Part shown: piece after piece, positions 58,999 to 64,000 of the stretch | Layout of the letters: every line of letters starts with the position of its first letter | How positions within the stretch are numbered: position 1 is the first letter of the stretch | Origin: UBA1369 sp964571725 | GTDB taxonomy: Bacteria; Patescibacteriota; Gracilibacteria; UBA1369 | DNA length: 64,000 nucleotides | Reading direction: 5' to 3' | Assembly (NCBI GenBank): GCA_964571725.1 | Contig: CAZNDB010000002.1 | Location: 310,001-374,000 of the forward strand | The notes under the pieces: model-generated | Databases searched by the model: none | What the model saw: the letters and a program-made list of their open reading frames with translations, nothing else | What the model was told of the DNA's origin: nothing | Made by a program: the position numbers and the translations under genes

Positions 58999-60396
58999 TT
59001 AAGAAGCGGCCTGGTTTTTGTTGGTCCGACGATTGCGGGCAATCCGGTCTTGATTGGAACTGTTTTTTTGGTGTGCCGTATAGGCCTGGTCCGGGTTGAA
59101 AGCTGCTCCGTTTTCGTAACTGTTAAGTATTTTCCTGTATCTGGCGTAATCGACTGCCTGATTGTATCTTGCCAGACCTTCAGGGTCGGTTGGTGGCGCG
59201 CCTTCCGGCGGGGGCGGGGCTCGTAAGATGTCGTAAAGATGAACTGTTTTTATGGGCCTTCCAGCTTCACGGATGGTAATTTGTGGATCAACGATGGGGT
59301 CGCATTGTGAATAATCACCGTGCCCGCCGCTTTTTCCTTCAATATTATAGGGATGCGGATAGCCAGTATCCTGAATGAAAGGTTTCCCCGTGCGGGGGTT
59401 TACTCCGTCCATCAGTAATCCGGTAATACCTACTCCGCCGCCGTCAATAGTGGCGCCTCTGCCGATGAAAACATATTTTTTCCCCCCTCCCACCAGTCTT
59501 TTGGAAAGATCGGCTTCGGTCAGAGGCGGTTTGTGGGTCGCGTTGTATTCAGTCAGCCATTCCTGGAGTTTTTGCTTGTTTTGAACATCATGTCTTCTGG
59601 CCCATTCCAGGTCCGCCATTCTACTGATGTCCTGCAGGCCGCCAACTTTCAGTTTTACCTGGGATTGATAATCCCTGGCTTCGGCCATGTCAGCAGTCGG
59701 TAATACCCAGCCAAAATGGTCGGCAATTTCTTTGGCCATGGGACCGGAGAGGGGAACCATGATATTGTCTTTGTTTGAGCCTACTGCCAGGAATCCGTTG
59801 GAAGTCCGGAAGGATAATTGAGGTCCCCGGGGATTGTTTGGATCCGTCATATTGACGGTGCTCATGTTGCGGCAGGAGTCGGGAACGTTGCCTTTTTCAA
59901 TTTCAGCGATGATTCTTCTGGTCAGTTCCGGCTGAAAGCCGTTCATATCACGGTTTAAACCCCATTCCCTGAAAAGTTCACTGCCGGTTTTGGAGCGGGG
60001 ATCCCTTTCGGGAATTTTAACGGTACCGCTTTCCGCTTTATCATCGTCTTCTTCCGGCACCTCTGTTGCCGGTTTTATTTTCCCGTCGGGGGTGATGTGC
60101 CTTTGAAATTTAGGCGACGACAGTCCATAAATTCTGGCCACTTCATTCTGATTGATGGAGCCGTCGGGGTTCAGGAGTCTTTTCTGTGTGGCGGGACTGA
60201 GTTTAGGAAGATTATCTCTCAGCTCCTGACCAAGCGTGTTGAGGTAAATGTTTTTGGCATCTCGGCCTGGTAATTGTTCCTCTGCCTGTCTGCCGATCTC
60301 CGATAGGGTTTGAGTGCCGGTATCCGGGGTGGCTTTTGGTGCTGATTTTGGCGCTTTTTTATCTACTGTGTCTGCGCTTATGAACTCTATGGTCAT
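58999..60396 (-). CDS. cytoplasmic protein of unknown function
   Basis: A 465-residue soluble protein, unrecognised. The first 130 residues are charged and Pro-rich; a conserved-looking region follows (FREWGLNRDMNGFQPELTRRII, FGWVLPTADMAEARDYQSQV, KYVFIGRGATIDGGGVGITG, GYPHPYNIEGKSGGHGDY). The tail is Pro/Gly/Asn-rich and ends RNRRTNKNQAAS. The GHGDYSQCDP segment looks like a possible metal or catalytic site but I cannot name a family. Its ATG follows directly on the stop of the 49-residue gene upstream. Confidence 0.65.
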   Translation of the reverse strand: MTIEFISADTVDKKAPKSAPKATPDTGTQTLSEIGRQAEEQLPGRDAKNIYLNTLGQELRDNLPKLSPATQKRLLNPDGSINQNEVARIYGLSSPKFQRHITPDGKIKPATEVPEEDDDKAESGTVKIPERDPRSKTGSELFREWGLNRDMNGFQPELTRRIIAEIEKGNVPDSCRNMSTVNMTDPNNPRGPQLSFRTSNGFLAVGSNKDNIMVPLSGPMAKEIADHFGWVLPTADMAEARDYQSQVKLKVGGLQDISRMADLEWARRHDVQNKQKLQEWLTEYNATHKPPLTEADLSKRLVGGGKKYVFIGRGATIDGGGVGITGLLMDGVNPRTGKPFIQDTGYPHPYNIEGKSGGHGDYSQCDPIVDPQITIREAGRPIKTVHLYDILRAPPPPEGAPPTDPEGLARYNQAVDYARYRKILNSYENGAAFNPDQAYTAHQKNSSNQDRIARNRRTNKNQAAS

Positions 60397-60546
60397 CTAT
60401 TTTAGAGTTTTTTTAATGATTTGTTTATTGTCCCGGGCAATCAGCGTTTTTCTCGTTTTGTAGAGGGCTTTTTTACCAATCGTTTCCAGCAGTTGCCGGT
60501 CGCTGATTGGTAGAGGTGGATTGTTTCCCGGGTTGGTATTAGTCAT
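60397..60546 (-). CDS. 49-residue basic protein, coupled to the gene below
   Basis: A short frame, ATG at 60546 and TAG at 60397-60399, whose stop is directly followed by the ATG of the 465-residue gene (TAGATG). The peptide starts MTNTNPGNNPPLPISDRQLL and ends in lysine-rich KKTLK. It is compatible with a small helix-rich basic protein or a coupling leader. No family known. The tight join is the main support for its being real. Confidence 0.6.
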   Translation of the reverse strand: MTNTNPGNNPPLPISDRQLLETIGKKALYKTRKTLIARDNKQIIKKTLK

Positions 60547-60586
60547 ATCTTGATATTATAGCATAGCTATGCCCTAAATCATACTT

Positions 60587-61849
60587 TTAACTCTGTGGTT
60601 GGCTGAACGCCAACAGCGTGAGTGAGCCTTGGCAGGTTGGGTTGACCGAAAGGATCAGTTCGATTTTACTTTTTGAGGTACTTTTATTTTTGGCAAGCTG
60701 TTCCAGGAGGCTTTTTTCGAAGTTTTTGCGGAAATCTTTGCTATGCTCCATCAGGGCGCCGACTTCCAGTATGGTCAGTCCCTTTTTCACCAGACGGTTG
60801 GCAACCAGATATTTGGCGATCTCTGCCACTGCGCTCGCGCAGATGATGCTTCCCCGTAAATTTATTTCAGTCCAGATTTGTTTCAATTCTCCGAAAGAGG
60901 GGAATTCTTTTGGTTTGAGCTGAAAGAAATCTTCCAACTGTACCGAAGTCATCTTTTTGAGCTGATCTAATTGTTTGTCCTGCGGCAAAACACCTTCGTT
61001 TAAGGCTCGTTCCAGAATAATTCTGAACAGCATGTTCTGCCAGGTTCCGCTGAAGAGTTTTTCGGTGCGAAATTTATTGGGCGTGGAGCTTTCGTGGTTT
61101 AGTTGATTGTCAAAATTGCTGTAAGGCACGAAATCAAAATTGCCGAATTCCAGGTTAACCACTTTAAAGCCGGTTTTGGTTTCATAGCCTACGCTGATAT
61201 TGGTACCGCTGCCGACAACCAGGTTGATGATGGTGGAATAATCTTCCTGTTGTGACAATTTGGCAGAGAGCAAAGCCAGTGAACTATCATTGATGGTATA
61301 AATATCCAGGTTGGGGTAGCCGTTGGCGCGCAAGTAATTTTCCAGTTGTTCACCCAGGTTGATGCCCAGCAGACCGCTCTGACGATGGTTCTTGCCCCAG
61401 AAAAGCGTTTCACCGTCCAGTTTGTTTTTTTTGCGGAAAAAGGGGCGCAGGGCGTTGGCAAAAGAAAAGACCAGCTGGTTCGGGCGGGGATTGATTCCTT
61501 TCAAAAACTGGTCAAGGTGGTTTTTCAGATCGCTGAACAGAATTTCAGGCGTGTACACTTTGTCCTGATAAAAGTTGATTTTAACCTCTTTGACTATGTC
61601 CAGATCTCCCTGTCTGGTTTGGCAGTGGTTAAGCCGGAGATAGGTTCCTCCCAGGTCCAGGCCGATGAATTCTACCGGTTCTTCGGGAAGAACGCACTTT
61701 TCCCATTTTCGGGAAAAATGTATCTGATTGGTGTTGTGTTTGCTGAGGGAGCTTTTCACTTGCAGATCCAGCCCTGCCTGATAAATTTCACGGTTCTGGT
61801 ATAAAAAGAACTGATGGTCGGAAAGGAATTTTTGAACTTTTTTATTCAT
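60587..61849 (-). CDS. hexokinase-family sugar kinase
   Basis: A 420-residue protein of the eukaryote-type hexokinase fold (start at 61849, MNKKVQKFLSDHQ). Motifs: nucleotide-binding GLDLGGTYLRL (about 63-73), catalytic INDSSLALLSAKL with Asp, ATP-site VGSGTN, and EKLFSGTWQNMLFRII, close to the yeast hexokinase EKMxSGxYL. The final NPTCQGSLTLLAF is the adenosine motif. It would phosphorylate glucose or a related hexose, feeding central metabolism. Most bacteria use unrelated glucokinases. It is divergent from the helicase gene with a 64-bp gap. Confidence 0.88.
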   Translation of the reverse strand: MNKKVQKFLSDHQFFLYQNREIYQAGLDLQVKSSLSKHNTNQIHFSRKWEKCVLPEEPVEFIGLDLGGTYLRLNHCQTRQGDLDIVKEVKINFYQDKVYTPEILFSDLKNHLDQFLKGINPRPNQLVFSFANALRPFFRKKNKLDGETLFWGKNHRQSGLLGINLGEQLENYLRANGYPNLDIYTINDSSLALLSAKLSQQEDYSTIINLVVGSGTNISVGYETKTGFKVVNLEFGNFDFVPYSNFDNQLNHESSTPNKFRTEKLFSGTWQNMLFRIILERALNEGVLPQDKQLDQLKKMTSVQLEDFFQLKPKEFPSFGELKQIWTEINLRGSIICASAVAEIAKYLVANRLVKKGLTILEVGALMEHSKDFRKNFEKSLLEQLAKNKSTSKSKIELILSVNPTCQGSLTLLAFSQPQS

Positions 61850-61913
61850 TTTAATATTTCTGGTGAATTTGCAGTTACTAATATAAGATACTTTAAGTTG
61901 ATAAGACAAATTG

Positions 61914-64000
61914 ATGCGTCTAAATTATCCGGACATTCTGCCGATTACATCACATAGGGACGAGATTGTAAAGGCGATAGAGGAAAATCAGGTGGTGGTA
62001 GTGGTTGGTGAAACCGGCTCGGGAAAATCTACCCAAATTCCCAAAATGATTTTGGAGGCTTTGTCCAATGCTCAGAAAACTGACCCGGAGTTTGCCAAAT
62101 TTAAGATAGCCTGTACGCAGCCCCGCAGGATTGCCGCTGTTTCGATTGCTTCATGGATTGCCCATGAAATGGAAGTGGAGCCGGGGCAACAGGTGGGTTA
62201 TAAAATCAGGTTTGATGACGATACCACCTCCGGAACCATTATTACCGTTTGTACCGACGGTATTTTGCTGCAGGAGATGAAAGGGGACGGGCTGTTGTCC
62301 CGTTATGACGCCATTCTCGTGGATGAAGCTCATGAAAGAAATCTTAATATTGATTTTTTGCTGGGTCTTTTAAATGATATTCAATATAAACGCAGGGCGG
62401 CCGGCCTGGCCGACTTAAAAATACTGGTTACCTCGGCTACTTTTGATGCCGGCAAGTTTGCCGACTTTTTTGCGGAACTTAACGTGGACCAGGCCGGCGC
62501 GAAAAAGCCTGTGCCGGTCATTAACGTTTCGGGCAGGCTTTATCCCGTGGACATTCACTATGACGCGGTTCAGTCCAATGAGGATCTTTATAAAAAAATC
62601 GCATTGCTCCTGAAACACCTTTCGGAAACGGGGGAGCGCGGAGACGCCCTGGTTTTTCTTCCCGGCGAAGCGGAAATATTCCGGGTTATCAGGGAAATTG
62701 AAATGCTTGGGAAGCCCATAATTAAATGTCTTCCTCTCTATTCCCGTCTGTCGATGGAAGAGCAGGAAACGGTCTATAATGATTTTCCCGGAAAAATGAA
62801 AGTGGTGGTGGCAACCAATATCGCCGAAACTTCCCTGACCGTACCGGGAATCAGGTATGTAATTGATTCAGGGCTGGCCCGCCTGACGGACTTTAATTTC
62901 CGGACGGGCATAGGCAGTCTGGAAGTCAGACCGATTTCGCAGGCTTCGGCTATACAGAGGGCGGGCCGGGCCGGACGCGTGCAGGCGGGAATCTGTTACC
63001 GTCTGTTTGCGGAAAAGGATTTTGAAACCCGGGAAAAATATACCAAACCGGAAATTCAAAGATCGGATCTGTCCTCGGTGGTTTTGCATATGTTGTTGAT
63101 TGGCATAAAGGATCTGACCGGTTTTCATTTTATCGATGCTCCCGAGCCGAAAGCTTTTCGCAACGCCATTGCCAATCTGATTGAACTGGGTGCCATTGAT
63201 GAAAATCAGAATTTGACCGAGTTAGGCGTGAAAATGGCACATTTGCCGCTGGAGCCCAGAATTTCCGCCATGCTCCTGGCTGCCGAAAAATATAATTGCG
63301 TCAATGAAGTGGCCATTATTGCCTCTTCACTTTCAGTCAAAGATCCTTTTTTACGTCCCAATGAGGAGGAGGAAGAGGCCGACCGGGCCAAACGATACTT
63401 TCAGCGGTTGGCCATCAATGGGGGACCCAGATACAAGACGCTGCGGATTCGCAGGGGCAGAAAGCTGATTACCAAAAGGGTAATGGATAAGTCCTTTGCA
63501 GACACCGAGATGGTTTCCGACTTGATGGTGTTTTTGGTTGTCTGGAATCGTCTGCAGGCAATTCCGAGCGAAGAGGAAAGAGAATATTTTTGCCAGTCCA
63601 ATTATCTTAATTATCTGATTTTAAAAGAGATCGGGCAGATTTACCGGCAGTTACTGGATACCCTGAATATCTTTGCCAAAGATGAGTTTTCCAAATATCT
63701 GCTGGCGGAAGGGCAGGTGGATTTGTCGGTTGAATTGTCCAAAAAAGAGGGGATTTTGAAATCGATTTCTTCCGGTTTTATCCAGAATTTGTGCGAGGCG
63801 GCCGGCCATCAAACCTATCGCATGCGCAGTACCGAAAATATTTATATACATCCCGGGTCCGCCCTGTTTACGTTCAATCCCAGGTATTTTGTTTCGGCGG
63901 AAATAGTGGAAACCACCCGTTTGTTTGCCAGAAATAACACAGTGATTGATCCCCGCTGGCTGGAGGAAATCGCTCCCCAATTATGCAAGTACCGGCGCGG
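61914..64000 (+). CDS. HrpA/HrpB-type DEAH RNA helicase, 5' part
   Basis: An open frame from ATG 61914 to the right edge, so the stop is beyond the window; 695 codons are visible. Walker A GETGSGKST at 32-40, DEAH box VDEAHER at 136-142, TSATFDAGKFADFF, the VFLPGEAEIFRVIREIE region, VVVATNIAETSLTVPGIRYV and QRAGRAGRV mark a DEAH-box helicase of the HrpA/HrpB branch. Such proteins unwind RNA using NTP. The region after about residue 370 is the winged-helix and ratchet part. Function in this organism is unknown, possibly ribosome assembly or mRNA handling. Confidence 0.93.
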   Translation, partial: MRLNYPDILPITSHRDEIVKAIEENQVVVVVGETGSGKSTQIPKMILEALSNAQKTDPEFAKFKIACTQPRRIAAVSIASWIAHEMEVEPGQQVGYKIRFDDDTTSGTIITVCTDGILLQEMKGDGLLSRYDAILVDEAHERNLNIDFLLGLLNDIQYKRRAAGLADLKILVTSATFDAGKFADFFAELNVDQAGAKKPVPVINVSGRLYPVDIHYDAVQSNEDLYKKIALLLKHLSETGERGDALVFLPGEAEIFRVIREIEMLGKPIIKCLPLYSRLSMEEQETVYNDFPGKMKVVVATNIAETSLTVPGIRYVIDSGLARLTDFNFRTGIGSLEVRPISQASAIQRAGRAGRVQAGICYRLFAEKDFETREKYTKPEIQRSDLSSVVLHMLLIGIKDLTGFHFIDAPEPKAFRNAIANLIELGAIDENQNLTELGVKMAHLPLEPRISAMLLAAEKYNCVNEVAIIASSLSVKDPFLRPNEEEEEADRAKRYFQRLAINGGPRYKTLRIRRGRKLITKRVMDKSFADTEMVSDLMVFLVVWNRLQAIPSEEEREYFCQSNYLNYLILKEIGQIYRQLLDTLNIFAKDEFSKYLLAEGQVDLSVELSKKEGILKSISSGFIQNLCEAAGHQTYRMRSTENIYIHPGSALFTFNPRYFVSAEIVETTRLFARNNTVIDPRWLEEIAPQLCKYRR

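Overview
The window looks like chromosome from a Candidate Phyla Radiation (Patescibacteria) bacterium, possibly of the ABY1 / Falkowbacteria-Magasanikbacteria type. That placement is inferred from gene content and gene style; no rRNA or phylogenetic marker alignment was possible. Supporting signs are the gene families (DUF3352, DUF4112, LemA/DUF2207, SLH and cohesin/dockerin surface proteins, split transketolase-like subunits), many lipoproteins and cell-surface proteins, short A/T-rich leaders with almost no Shine-Dalgarno sequences, TGA used as a stop (which argues against the code-25 lineages), and tRNA genes with encoded CCA.

Layout. 1-6100: end of a Calx-beta protein; a PadR-glutaredoxin-rhodanese-glutaredoxin redox cluster; a secreted protein; a uracil-phosphoribosyltransferase-like protein; a metallophosphoesterase lipoprotein. 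6100-8840: a tiny acidic protein, an ArsR / thioredoxin-like / permease operon, and a Phd-RelE-type toxin-antitoxin pair between two 50-bp direct repeats. 8990-11161: two overlapping coiled-coil genes of unknown function. 11180-11463: a tRNA-Thr(GGU) gene interrupted by a 208-nt group I intron candidate. 11647-18845: sigma / putative anti-sigma / secreted protein operon, a lamin-tail-cohesin-Fn3-dockerin protein next to a membrane-anchored cohesin-like protein, ribosomal protein L33, and a DUF3352 lipoprotein. 18954-24169: a MacAB-like efflux operon with two different permeases. 24238-29632: penicillin-binding protein, M16 peptidase, dihydroorotate dehydrogenase, Ndk. 30431-36418: flavoprotein, then a pentose-phosphate neighbourhood (two transketolase-like halves on opposite strands, rpiB, rpe) interleaved with signal peptidase I and a DUF192 lipoprotein. 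36464-41765: tRNA-Arg(GCG), ABC exporter, PEBP lipoprotein, DUF4112 protein, SLH-domain surface protein. 46543-64000: uvrB, unknown genes, LemA/DUF2207, an exonuclease-helicase DinG, a DUF3352-SLH protein, a hexokinase, and the start of an HrpA/HrpB-type helicase running off the right edge.

Two stretches stand apart. About 41.84-46.35 kb is visibly GC-rich and encodes a 1276-residue lipoprotein of 20 tandem Cys/Asp-rich MopE-like repeats, preceded by a 32-codon leader ORF with a near-perfect Shine-Dalgarno sequence. About 29.64-30.28 kb is similarly GC-rich and encodes one unknown protein, also with a strong Shine-Dalgarno sequence. Resident genes lack such sites, so both look acquired from another lineage, though an assembly artefact must be excluded.

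The items most worth following up are the intron in tRNA-Thr, the MopE-like island with its leader, the transketolase-like pair that has lost conserved histidines, and the repeat-flanked toxin-antitoxin cassette.
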